Assembly: GCF_009017415.1 (NCBI RefSeq)
Contig: NC_092407.1
Location: 3,038,001 to 3,102,000 of the forward strand
Direction: 5' to 3'
DNA length: 64,000 nucleotides
DNA from: Aspergillus flavus
Taxonomy: Eukaryota; Ascomycota; Eurotiomycetes; Eurotiales; Aspergillaceae
Every line of letters begins with the position of its first letter. Position 1 is the first letter of the stretch. Of the stretch, positions 36,373 to 48,471 are shown in pieces. A model generated the notes under the pieces. That model was not told where the DNA came from. It saw nothing but the letters and a program-made list of their open reading frames with translations, and searched no databases. Position numbers and translations under genes: made by a program.

Positions 36373-39300
36373 GGTGATAGAGCTGCTGCGTCAACCTAGC
36401 ACAGGGCTCGTAGGTATATACGGGTGTGGGAAAGAGAAAAGGAGAAAAGAGATGCTCTGTCCAGCGATCGACAAGGAAGAACAGGAGGGTGAATGAGAAC
36501 ACGGCGAACGGGAGAAATGAACCGAAGCGAAGCAGGGGAATGGATGTGCTTTTATAACTCTGGCGGTGTTACAAAAGTTGCAAATCGGCATAAAGCCGGA
36601 CCCGGGGAAATTCACCCACGGGGAAAGACTGTGTCTCACTCGGCCCCAGAAATTTTCAACCTCACTTGCATTTTTTGTTTGATTTGATTTTTTTTTCCCC
36701 TTGTCTTTTTCCGACGCGATGGGACGATGTTCCATGGGCCATGGAGCTAACCAGGTTTTGCCGCAGAAGAGGGCAAGAGGGAAACACCATGTTTACAACC
36801 TTACCGGATTGAGGTTGGCTAATCTTAGATCCTTAAGAAAATGACTGCGGTGGGAGCCAATCAGGGGAAGGGTCAGACCGATTTAGGTGACATTGGAAGG
36901 ACTATGGGCTCGTGCATTGCAGTACTGCTACGTTGGTATAGAAGTCTGTTGTCCAACCCCAGAGTGGGTTAGAATCTTAGTAGCGGGACAAAAAGACAAG
37001 GTCCAGATCCTTGAAGCTGACATCGGCCCATGCGTCCTAAAAGTCTGAGTTAAATCCGTCGGCTATGTCGCTGGATTTGGCAGAAACAACTTGGAATCTG
37101 ACCAAACAGAAGGTCGGGTCTCATTACCGAAGAGTCAGTCGGCTTTGGATGGCTCCAGTCATTGAAGGAGATGTCCGGCCCTATGACCGTTCCTGGTTGG
37201 TGTCCTCATTCATTGGTTGGCCACGGACGGGGGTCGGAAATTTCAGCCTACCACGTGTGTAGACAACCTGGGGTTCAAGCCCGTTGACTAACCCGGATAG
37301 GAAGAGTGCTCTCGTGAGGGATATGGGGGTGGATATCTCATTAGACTAGCTGACTGGACAATGTTGTCCTGGGGAAACCTGTCGGCATCCATCTGGAGGA
37401 TCGGCGGCAAAGAGATGTTCTCATTTCACCCCCCTGAGGAACATCGCCAGAATAGACTCAGGATTGATGATGTTCTGGAAACAACTCATCCACAGACAAA
37501 GAAACAACTGAAACCTTGTCCGACTCGAGGCAAATGAGCCCGCAACCGAATGTAACCCCAGCGTCCAAGAGATGCTTGATTATTCGGCTCCTCCATCCGA
37601 GAGAATGAGGTGAGCCCGACGCCACTACAACTTTACTTGCAGCTACGGTTGCAGTGAGGTAAGTCGTGGACAAGACACAGGACCGGCCAAGAATTGCCGC
37701 GGCGTGAAAGAGACTAAGAGGGGTTGTGGCGTCCACCCGTTGTTGACCATCACTTTGTGAGACAATGGACCGAGGGCTTGGAAAAGTCATGGGACCCGAA
37801 GACTTTCAGCTCCAGACACTCCTTCGCCAACTATCCAGAGGATTCTTGGAGTTGCCATTCCAACCTTTGCCTCTCCTTCCTCTCTCTTTCTGTTTTTTTC
37901 GCAAGTACCATTTGAAAGGGAAATGAAATGTTTGCTCTGACATGTCGCAAACTGCCAAGGGTCTTGGCATGTAGCAGGCCGCCTAAAATTTCTCTGGCCT
38001 CAGTTTCCCGCTAAGCCGGAAAGCGCTTAGTCAACCCTGCAGTTTTCTCAATAGTCTTTCTCGTTCTTGTCATACACTTCTACTAAAAACAACACAACCA
38101 TGGTCTCGTCTCTAACCGATATTTAGGCTATTCCGCTAGTCGGAGCCGCCACCAATCATCATGACGGAGGCAGCCGACGTTGAGACCTGGTCTGGTGGTT
38201 GTAACGAGAGCGGTGGATATACCTAAGCCTCGGCGTCTTGGGCATCATCCTTTTCCCAAACGTGGTCACCATGCGGGGATTCCCAGTGTCGGGCCGTGGC
38301 TGCAAACCGGTGAGTCCTTTGCGTTAGTGAACGGAAAGTATTCTTCGATCCCGGACTCTGGAAGGAAGGCGATTTGCTGCCGTCAACCGTTTCTGCATCC
38401 TGTCGACCAGAACGAAGTAGTGTCATCTCTTCGTTTATTAGACTTTCCATGACATGCAGTGTCCGGGATCTCGTGGTGCAGTTTTTCGTCCCGGCCCCGG
38501 AAATGTAGGGGGGACATAACCCTCTACCATTCGTCGGTGCGTCCGCGTCTATTCCTTTTTGTCTTGAGATAATCTCCGCTCGTAGGACATGCTCGACCAT
38601 CGAGTTCGTACCGGCCACTTGGTACGCATTCGAAAACGGCTGTGGAGTCAACATATATTCGGCCTTGGTTACTAGTCTATTATTGTCTTTATTCGATGCA
38701 TTGCTTCTGTCGCACAATTGCCGCTAGCTCACTCCGAGAGGCTTTGCTTGTGTTGAACAGGGGCTAACGTTGATTTTCCTTCTTGCCTCGACTTGTTCCC
38801 TCTGTGAACATGGATCTGCGAGTCAAGCATAGTTGACAGGTCGTGTCTGCAGTCGTAACCGACCTGGTTACGAGATTATGATTTAGTACAGGCCCAGCCA
38901 TGGCGATCCAGGGCTCGGTGGAAAGATTCTCTAACACAAAGCTTAAACCTGGGGATGATATCCGCAATGACCTATCTATTTTCTGATATTGAAGCAATCA
39001 AATGTAACATTGCCCTTTGTATCAGGGACAGTGCGGGGTACATGTACAGGAAAGAAATCTGCCTTGATATCCGGGGGTGAGGTTTAGCTTACCATGCCGT
39101 AAAGGGAATAGGTTGGTCCAGTGATCCACTGTCACACTGTCCAGGATAGAACATGTCATTGTATACTCCAAAGATAGAACAGCATCTGCATTCAACTGCC
39201 AGTTGGTATCGTTTTAATCTTTAACCGATGTTCCGCTACATATTTGAGCTAGAAGGAAGTAGAAAAATTAACTATTCGACTGAATAATTTGTCCATGCAG

Positions 39301-40507
39301 ATTTAAATTCTCTACAAAATCTATCATATGAAGAGTCTACATCAACTGACTTGCTAGTGGACAATGTCAATCCTCAGGACTTCTGCACTTCAGGACATAA
39401 CTTGAGGACGACAGGTACTAACACTACATTGAGGATTCTCTGAACGTCAACCATGGAAGCTCTTATCTCTCTCTACTTCATATAATAACCACTCACATCA
39501 TCTATTTTAACATCTACTCTGTTTCCACGCAACATGCGTCGGCAAGCGGTCTCCATCTCAACCGTATCTACTCAATGTACCCCTTACTCCACTTGTACCT
39601 ACACCAGGACATCACCGAACAGTCAAATACACTAATCAACAGTATTGCACCACCCCATCAACGATCCAGCCTATCTACATGTTCCATTTACACACAGTGA
39701 CTATTCAATCACGTGAGACCCTCCCAAAAAGAATCAAGCGCTTGCTTGCTATTTAATGGGAAAGGGCTCTATTCACTTGGTCGCTCTTGCGCCTTTGTTA
39801 ATGGTACACCATAAAGTACACATCAATACATCGCTGGACCTAGCATCTCGGTTGCTTGTAGCAAGACAACACAGACAAAATTACACCCGACGAAACTCAA
39901 GTTGCTCAAGAAACAATCCAGAACCATCTAGAAGAGCGGGGAAACTTCCTCGTGCAACGAGCAAAGCACGGTATCAGACTACAGATGGGGCTTTGGCGAT
40001 GGTGCAATTGACGCGAGGCCCCGAGATAGGCAACAACAATGTGCCTCAGGGGGTCTCACACAACGCCACAAAGTCCAGAGATGGTCTTCTTTATGTTGCT
40101 CTTGCAATTGGGTATTTGGAGATGGTGGGGTTCGTGCATTACTGTGTGACTGCTAGACTAGAGTTGCCGCATATGTATGCATGCATGTGGTTTTACTGCA
40201 TATTACATCTCGCGTTACGAAGGTACAGCTAGAAACAAAGCAATTTACCTTCTTGAATGTGAGTTTCTTATAGACTAATGCTTTGGGTACTGACCATCGT
40301 TGTGTGGTCTATTGCCTTTCTGCTTGACCTACTGGCCTGCCGCTCTTCTCCTACAATGTCTTTCGGGGTTTCTCCTTTACTAGAAACATCTACGAACTAA
40401 ACGTATTGGGTAGAGAGTCTTTATAGATGCACTAGATTCGCGTGCTTATGATTACTTTACCGAAGAACCTAATATCGGTACAAAGTTGTGGCTGATGTTT
40501 CATTCCA
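36373..40507. other. 4.1-kb gene-poor region
   Basis: No ORF here shows a recognisable domain or plausible splice pattern. It begins with the sugar transporter promoter. ORFs at 38223-38717 (minus) and 39756-40232 (plus) were read and not accepted. Confidence 0.55.
36602..36649. promoter_or_regulatory. two CreA-like sites upstream of the sugar transporter
   Basis: CCGGGG (36602-36607) and CCCCAG (36644-36649, reverse CTGGGG) both fit SYGGRG. They lie 230-280 bp upstream of the transporter ATG. Carbon repression is an expected but unproven mode of control. Confidence 0.35.
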
Positions 40508-42985
40508 TTAGTGGAGAGTAAATTTAAACACTGTCATCTCATGGTTACCAATTATAATCGCAACAATATTGCCATAGACAGCTGTGTACTTGGGTCTGTA
40601 CTCTGGGGGAAGCCAGAAATGGTTCCGGCCATTCCATGTGATCCATGAATTCTTAATGAAGATTTCTCGGGTTTGCGGGTTCATATCATCGCTCTCTTCG
40701 GCCGACCTGCGAACAGGCCCAAGATAAAGAGCACTTAAGCTTGTGTTGAGGGACTGGTCATCGCTAGAGAATGACAGGCTTGTTATGCCAGGGGTGTCAT
40801 CGAGGATGTGTATGCACTGTCCATTGAAAGGATTCCAAAGTCGCAGAGTGTTGTTCTATGGATCGGATCTCGAGTAAAACCAATCGTCTACGGGAGCACC
40901 TGATGCAGACACCAGTAACCTGCCATTTCGGGAAAAAGCCATTACAGAAATGGCGGTACTGTGGCCCTTGAGTGTCTGAAGACAATGCCCAGTGCATACA
41001 TCCAAGAGCTGAGCTGTTTCACCAGAAGACGAAGCCACGTACAAACCCTGCGGACAGAAAGTAATTGCGTAAGCTCCATGGTATTTATCAGAGATAACCA
41101 CCTGTAGTGCCTGCAAGCAATGACCAGTCGACACATCACCGATCCGGAGCATTGAATCATCGGATAGTGATGCAAACTTGTCTCCATCAGGTGAGAAAGT
41201 CGCCACTCTGATCCAGCTTTGATGGGCGGTCAATGGCTGTAAACTCCCTCTGTTCGATAACTTCCAGATCAGTGAATAGTGATCATAAGTTATTAATGCG
41301 ATCTTCTCTCCGTTTGGTGAGAAACGTAACCAGTGGGTTTTGGGGGCGCTAATTTTCTGGGAAAGCTCTCCACTTGACAGATTCCAATTTAGTACTTGAT
41401 AATCCTGATCCTTTAATGCAATATTTCCTCCGTAAGGTGAAATCTGAGTCCAGCGCATCCCACTTCCATGATAGTCTAATGTCCACAGGACCATAGCCGC
41501 TGCCCAGTGGATAAATCCCAGAGGTAAAATGTGTTCTCATCATTCGACACCATTTTTTCTCCATCAGGTAACATAGCAACTGAGTAGACCTGGCTTGTAT
41601 GACATTCAAATGTCCTCAGCTGCTCTCCCGTAGATAGATTTCAAAGGTGTATTGTCTTATTCACCCATGATAACAGTTTCCCCCATCACGTGATACCGTG
41701 AAAGCTTGGAATCTATCATCACTTTTGTTTGGAGCTACTACCCGGCCTTGCTCAGCTGACGTGCTCCAAAGTACCACTCTATCATCCAATGCTGCTGATG
41801 CGAGCAGCTTCTCACTATAATTCGAAGGTGAGAAAGCGACCGAGTGGACCCAGCTACTATGCCCTTCCATTTTCTGCAGGCATTGTTTCGTCAGTGGGTC
41901 CCAAAGCCAAACACTGTCATCATGGCTTGTTGATGGTGCCAGTGTTTTAGCATCAGGCGCGAACGCAACATCATAGAAAGGAACAGGATGCCAAAGTATT
42001 GCCAAGCAGTGTCCATACAAAGGATCCCATAGCCGTACGGAGTCATCCCATGACGCGGATGCGAGTATCTTTCCATTAGGAGAGAACGCAATTGCGGTTA
42101 ACTTGTCCGAAGGGCCTTGGAGTCTGTGTAGGTTTTGTCCGGTCATTGGGTTCCACAGCTGTACCTCTGTTATGCGAAAGTTCGTTACGTTATTGCTTTT
42201 GTCGCCAAACGCTGATGCAAGAATCTCTCCATCGCAGGAGAAGGCGAGGACACGGATCTCCTCATCATAGGTTTTGATATCCTGCAGGCACTTTGCCTTT
42301 GTTGAATCCCAAATCCGTATGCTGCGATCATCTGATACTGACGCAAGTATATTTGCAAAGCGTGGAGCAGGTGAAAAGACGACTGCGCGAACACAATCAG
42401 TATGTCCCATAAGAATCTGGAGGCAGTTTCCAATGCATGGATCCCACAGGCGGACCGTCTGGTCATACGATGACGATGCAAGCATGTCGCCATTGCTTGA
42501 AAAAGCCACTTGATTGACTGCACGAGTATGGCCATGGAGCACTTGCAGACACTGCCCGGTTAATACATCCCACGGCCACACCCTGCTGCTTGATCGTGAT
42601 GTTGACGCGAGGGTTTTCCCATTAGGCGAAAACGCGATGGTCCTATACGCATCCTGAAAATCACGTCATTTACTTCACTATCCAGTGTCTGTAACAGATC
42701 TTGACCCTCAAGTGTATTTAAGCACTGTCCGCTTGAAGGGTCCCAGAGACGAACTTTGTGGCCTGATGTTGACGCAAGCACACTCCCATCAGGTGAGGAA
42801 GCAATACGGAGAACCGAATCAGGATTGCACTCGATTGTTTGCTGCAAAGAGCTCCAATGACTTCGAATAGTAGGTAGCTTTGCCATCCACTGCATTGGCA
42901 TGTGACTGAAACGGTTGCGAATTTGACTTATCGATGGTGCAAATACAAGTGCGCTGAAATAGATTTGCAGCGGAGCTTTTTCCAT
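40508..42985 (-). pseudogene. decayed WD40-repeat domain of a NACHT/STAND (NLR-like) protein
   Basis: Reads minus strand from a pre-WD40 linker (EKAPLQIYFSALVFAPSIS.., typical just after the NACHT part of fungal STAND proteins) through about 15 WD40 repeats with VRLWDP-like ends. It finishes with a C-terminal tail ending at TAA 40508-40510. Lesions seen: the reading frame changes near 42660, near 41690 (a G run that fits a one-base indel) and near 41510. In-frame stops occur at 41641-41643 (TGA where Trp is expected) and 40856-40858 (TAG where Gln is plausible). Upstream, the linker text continues through a TGA at 43001-43003 (WDTKRLA before it), but no NACHT, P-loop or effector domain follows. 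It is therefore a truncated relic, not a working gene. Some lesions are C-to-T or G-to-A and could reflect RIP. Confidence 0.85.
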
Positions 42986-44207
42986 TATTGACTGATTGGC
43001 TCAAGCAAGTCGTTTAGTATCCCAGATAAGATTGGTGACTTGGGGACATTTACTTTTCTGAATATAGCATTCTTCGGCAGATGGACGGCGTCGTTTTGAC
43101 ATTTGGCGGCGTAGAAATGAGGGGAATCGGCTGCAGATCAGCTCTAAGTGCAGTAATGATGATGCCAGGAAGATTTGTCTTTGATGAAGTTGTTCGTAAG
43201 CTTCATCGTGCTTTGCTGTCAGCTCAAGTCGGTCCGACTGTAATCACGTCCGTCGTTGGTCATGTTTTTGCTTTTCTCGGAGGCCAGGTGTTACACACGG
43301 GGCTTCCTTCAATGACTCTGTGACCAGTTAGCTATCTTGGTTAGATACGACCTACCCCGATGACTAGAATACACTGGTGATCGACAACGGTGGGTGACCT
43401 GAGGTTCGAAAGGAATAATGCAACAAGTGCACTTCGTGAGTAGCATTCGAAGGTACAAGGTCCAGGTCTATTGAGTACGTATATTCAATAGGCAGATGGT
43501 GCGAACGAGTTGAGCTGGTACGAAAGTGTGAATGTAGCTATCAAGTAACCGCTGACTATCCGTATACTACCCAGTCACGTGAGGTGATGTGTAGACGAGT
43601 ACTGGCTTCCTTGACTCTCATAGGTAATCCCACCGACATGTTGTCTCTCGAATCACCGAGATAGTTCCGCGCACTCCACAAAAGGCGATTGCGGCAGACT
43701 ACTACTACACGATCAATGAGAGCGACCCACCTCGAGACCCAAGGATCCCGGTGTCGATCTTCAGCTCCCCCAAAAGCGCCCATTGTTTACCTTTGGCCTA
43801 ATTCGGAAAGCACACGACAGCTCAGCTCATAATTCTTCGCTACTCCGCATGAGATTGCTCATAAATTAGCCTCTCCCATGAATTTGTGCTGCTGCGGTTC
43901 ACCGACTCAATGATGGAGCAGTGGCTATAAATAAAAGAGTCGAAATGCCCCTCACTAAGCCCCTCCGAACCCCACCTGGAAACCCCTCGTTCTCCAATGG
44001 CCGTCGCAACCGGTCCACCTGCTATGTCACCCTGCGTTGTTAGTCGCTACTTAATTAAGGGAAAATGGGGCCTTAAGGCAGCAATGCGGTGGCCAGCTGA
44101 ACGCGGCATGATATAAATACACCGTCCACCTTGGCTTCCCAGCTTCAACCTCATCCACCTTCTACTTCCTATCCTTCCTACCTACCGCTCCTAAACAAAC
44201 CTCCAAA
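42986..44207. other. region upstream of the WD40 relic and promoter of the CVNH gene
   Basis: No gene seen apart from a short stretch of relic linker to about 43040. TATAAATA occurs at 43926-43933 and ATATAAATA at 44111-44119; the latter is about 95 bp before the CVNH start and is the better TATA-box candidate. Confidence 0.45.
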
Positions 44208-44617
44208 ATGGGTTCCTTCCACCACACTGCCCGCAACTGGCGCATCAAAGTCGACAACGGCGTCACCTTGTTCCGCGTGGAGGTCAAAGATCTCCATGGC
44301 AACTGGGTTGAACGGACAATCCGTTTGGATGATCACATTGGCAACACTGATGGTAATCCACCATACTCCTCCCCAGTGCCTAGATATACACACAATACAT
44401 AGATGGCTCACACAAAGGATGCACAGGCTGGTTCATCTGGGGCGGAAAGAACTTCACCCAATCCGCCAGGGATATCCGCTTGGAGGATACTGAGTGGGGT
44501 CCCAAGCTGGTCGCCGTGATGCGCTCGAACGACGGTGGCGACCGTGGTTTACAGGGAATGTTGTTGGGCGATAAGATCGAGAACAGGAACGGAGAGCTTC
44601 ACTTCACCGGTCCTTGA
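44208..44617 (+). CDS. cyanovirin-N homologue (CVNH domain lectin-like protein)
   Basis: 114 aa in two exons, 44208-44352 and 44418-44617 (intron GTAATC..AAG). It is a single CVNH domain: SFHHTARNWRIKVDNGVTLF, WVERTIRLDDHIGNTDG, then FIWGGKNFTQSARDIRLEDTEW and LVAVMRSNDGGDRGLQGMLLGDKIENRNGELHFTG. The LDDHIGN and FSxSARxI blocks are the strongest family marks and occur in both internal halves. There is no signal peptide, so it is probably cytosolic. CVNH proteins bind high-mannose glycans; fungal roles are poorly known. A TATA-like box lies about 95 bp upstream. Confidence 0.88.
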
Positions 44618-46278
44618 TTGATGTGGCAGGGCTGTCATCGATCCATGAGGAAATTTTGATTCTTGTGAATGTTATATCTTGAAATACATATGATAACCCT
44701 TTTTTTTCATTTCCTTTTCGTCTCTAAAGTTTTCGCTGAACCTTTCTTTTTCTCGTAGGAGATGATGTAAAGAGTCTCGGTCATGAATCACTAAACGTAA
44801 ATCTAAAAATTGACTTGGCCAATAACTAACCTTATGTTGTGTACAAGCATAATCGATATCACATGCTCCAGTCAATTATTGATTGACATGTCATGTCTGA
44901 AGTGTAAGATGGCTGTGGAGTCAACCGGATATTCTAGCACAATCTAATAGATTGGGTCGGCCCGTTCCAATCCGCCTGCTCAACCCTATCGACATCGAAA
45001 CCACCAATATGAGGTATACAACCTTAGCTCGTACAATTTAGACTTCGATCGACTCCCATTCATTTGTTCAATCATTTGTGCGCCCGGACTTCGAGTACAT
45101 TCAAACATATCATATCAAGTGACTTAAAAAGCAAATCGCCTTGGGATGGAATATGATCTATAAATTTGCGGGGAAGAATAACGACCTGAAACAAGTGAGT
45201 TGTGACTTGGGACATTATTTGACAGGATTTGGAGTATTCAGAATAGGCATTCTACTTTGAAAACGCAATACATTGATGGACGCAAGACAGTCATATCTTC
45301 CTACGAAATATTCACCATAAGTAGATAGCAATACGTCCATTGATATCTATAAGCTCCTTTCAATAGGCACAGGTCTCCTTGATAGAGCACCGTCCTTGCA
45401 CCTGTTATATAAATTACGAACACCAATGATTCTATCAAAACGAAACACGATCATGAAAGTAGGGGTTACAAGTCAGTGACCGCGACTGTACACTCGAGAC
45501 CAGCGATCGAGACTGTACCCTAGAGGTCGACCAACAAGCGCAAGGGATACACTGGAAAGCTGTCAATGGCACACATGCTTCCGGAGATATTGAAGCAGGC
45601 GCGTTGGAGAAATCACACAGACAGAAGAGATCCCGAAACTGCTTTGAGGAGAACGGGCGTGTTCAAAAATCGAGGGTCTGCTGCACGGTAGCTGTTGTGG
45701 TTGTTATCGTTACGATTGTTTTGTTGCTTTTATTCTTCGGGGTCTGGGATTGAGTCTAGAACTCAGTCAGCTATTATAAGATGCGTGCAATTGTTGTCCA
45801 ATTCTAACGTGTGAGATTGGGTGGTCAGAGCTTTGATACTGGAGTTGAAACATATTCAAGCTCTTGGGGAAAAGCAGAGCCGTATAGAGGAGATATATCG
45901 CCTTTTCCTAAAAGGTTTCGTGAACGATTTGCTGGTCATTATGTGGTAAATATAGCCTAGTTTGTTCTTTTACTTATTAACTGTGATATATGATTTTCCC
46001 GCGCCAGCAGTGCTGTATAATGTACTACAAATCCAGCATTGATATAGTGTACTGAGGGACTCCAGACTATAATGTCACGACTATCGGAATCTCTGGTTCC
46101 TTTTCACATCATCCAGATTCCGGCCTAATCCTAGTAATAAAGTAAAAGATTCCTCGTGTATTCCTAGTCTTCTTTTGTGAGATATAGTCTAGTACCTATC
46201 TATCATTGCTACTGTAAAAAGACAAGCTAGCCGAGAGACATGTATATGAACGCTTCAAGAATCCAAGGCAAGAGATAA
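44618..46278. other. intergenic region, no gene seen
   Basis: About 1.66 kb, AT-rich, with stops in every frame and no domain text. Confidence 0.55.
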
Positions 46279-48471
46279 TCAACTGATATCTCCCAGCTGG
46301 ATGGAATCTAGAAAGTTTTCAAGTTCACCAACGTCCTCTAAATCGCCTTTGAAAGCAACATGCTGATCAGGTCTCAAAAGCACAAGACAGCCATAAGGTG
46401 AAATCCCATACTCCTTGTATGCTTTGCCACCCCCGACGTGATAAGACTTCTTGTCAACAAATACCTTGCCATAGTCAAACCCAGTATCATCATCAGGTGG
46501 ACGAAAAATGTCTGGTAGGTTTCCAATATCGACTTCTGTGCTTGACGCTGAGTGCACCAAACAGATCGCGAGAGACCCAGTCACTCTATCGCTATCAAGA
46601 TGTTTCCGGGCGTTCATTCTTTGAACGACTGACTTCGGGGAGGATAATGTTGCAGCGACGTTTTCGACTCGCTGCCATTGTTCTTCGTTGGCGATGTTCC
46701 CACCAAATACGACAAGATTCCATTCTCCTGTGCTTTTGAATATTCTTTGGAGCTCATGAGGCTGAGAATCCGCGTGACTGAGTACCAATGCACTGGGCAT
46801 CCGAGCTCCAAGTCTGATTGTTTTAAACTGGCCAGGCTGTATTGATAATGAGGATTTCCCATTGACCTCACCATTCGTCTTGAACCCAACTGGCTTGGCT
46901 ATGACCATACTAGGCTCGTAAGTAATGCCTAGACCCGACATTAAAGTATTTTCTTCCACAAGCGCTTTTCGGTGGTCTTCATCAAAGGTGTTCTCAGCTT
47001 CTAACATGCCGCGACAGATCCGTTTGTCGAATTCTATCAAACGTTTGGCAATGGGCAGCCTCTCTTGGTGGTAGGTCCGGAGCAGGCTGGGAGGCGCTAC
47101 TCCATGAATCACGGATGCTAGCTTCCAGCCCAAGTTGTATGAGTCTTGCATGCTGACATTCATTCCTTGGCCCGCTTTGGGAGAATGGGTGTGAACAGCG
47201 TCGCCAGCAAGGAAGACTCGGTCATATCGAGACAATTCTCTGCAGTACCTGTGGCCAACCTGCAAGCCGGTAATTTGTTAACCGTCCGGTGTTCCTTCTT
47301 CACTATCGGGGCTTTCTCACTGACAGAATATATCGTCGACCATTCCACTCGCGATGCGTCAAAATGATATGGCTGCATGATCTTTGTCACAGCTTGCATG
47401 ATCATGTCCGGATCACGATCGCTCGCTCTGTACTTTTCAGCCAGGCTAGACGATACCTGGACATACATTCGAACCAGTTTCCGCTCGCGTGGTATGATCA
47501 TCAGGTTTCCATACTGGGATTTAATGATACTTCTCCGACGAATATCCGCTGGTTCCTTGAGTATCAGCAACACCAGATATATCTAATGATTTACCAGACT
47601 TTGAATTTGATAGTATGACTCCAAGGGTAGAGGGACTAGGACAAGAAAATTGAATCACTCACGAAAGTCAGTAATCGGGAATACATCCAGGACTCCCCAG
47701 TCCACGTCTCGGGAGGCACCCTCGAGTTTCAACCCTAGTTGCTTACGAACCCAGCTGTGCGCGCCATCACAACCAAGCAGATATTTAGCCTCAATGACCT
47801 CCCGAGCGCTCTCTATAGATATGTCCCCATTTACAGCCTTAGATGCCTCCGGGCCAGGAACAGGTATCAGCCCCACCCGAACCGGGAAGCAATGTTGGTC
47901 GTGATTTTGCACTAGGTTCTGGTCTATATAAAGCGAGGTCGGCACGGTGTTCCTTCGAACTTCGACATGGCTAGACGCTAGCACCTGCTCAAGCAGAATG
48001 GCCTCGATTCGAGATTGGCCCAAAGTGGACTCCTGAAATCGCGACCATCCCGGTGTGGAATTTGCAGAAATACTTTGTCTTTCTAGCGACCCGTCGGAGG
48101 ATTGGCACTGGTGTTGGGGGCTCAAGTAAGACACAATGTTAATGGTAAACACAGCGAGGGGGGCCACAATACCCATAGGCAGATATCAATGGTATGATTT
48201 GATTCATTCCAAATGGTGTGACCCAAGTCAAAACTGTCCAGGATCTCAATCGTCCGGCTTTCGAGTCCATCTGCATGTCCAGCTTCCGTTGGACCTGAAT
48301 TTCGATCCACCACTAGGGTCCGCACACCAGCACGCGCCATCCAAAGGGCTGCCATCAGCCTGGGGTACTCATTTTAGTGGGATCAGTCCGAGTATGAGCT
48401 CAAGTTTCGAACAGTATAGGAAATACTTACCCTGCCGGCCCGGCTCCCACGATAAGAACATCAACTTGCAT
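46279..48471 (-). CDS. FAD-dependent aromatic monooxygenase, phenol 2-monooxygenase-like
   Basis: 625 aa in five minus-strand exons: 48431-48471, 48173-48359, 47663-48107, 47325-47548 and 46279-47259. The 41-nt first exon encodes MQVDVLIVGAGPAG, so intron 1 splits the GxGxxG at residue 14. Then come GHADGLESRTIEILDSFDLG, GCDGAHSWVRKQLGLKLEG and RVFLAGDAVHTHSPKAGQGMN. The C-terminal thioredoxin-like domain ends in GCLVLLRPDQHVAFKG and a short acidic tail. Intron 2 (48108-48172) is the least certain: its donor GTATTG and acceptor CACCAG were chosen to keep the frame. Intron 4 uses GTCAGT. It is similar in layout to the enzyme at 25.3 kb but clearly diverged. Placed beside an O-methyltransferase, it may hydroxylate a phenolic metabolite. 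Confidence 0.87.

Noticed and set aside
37266..37290. GGGTTCAAGCCC resembling a tRNA T-arm
   Set aside because: No matching acceptor stem or A box; isolated short palindrome.
38223..38717. 164-residue minus-strand ORF
   Set aside because: No recognisable domain, no hydrophobic or repeat structure and no splice partners; consistent with a chance ORF.
39756..40232. 158-residue plus-strand ORF with a phrase like an ankyrin repeat (DGLLYVALAIGYLEMV)
   Set aside because: Only one weak ankyrin-like phrase, and the surrounding text does not repeat; could be a relic but not supportable.
42621..42720. possible intron that would join the first WD40 repeat to the rest in frame
   Set aside because: Candidate donors give either introns of about 20-25 nt or the wrong frame; a frameshift is the simpler reading, and other lesions follow.
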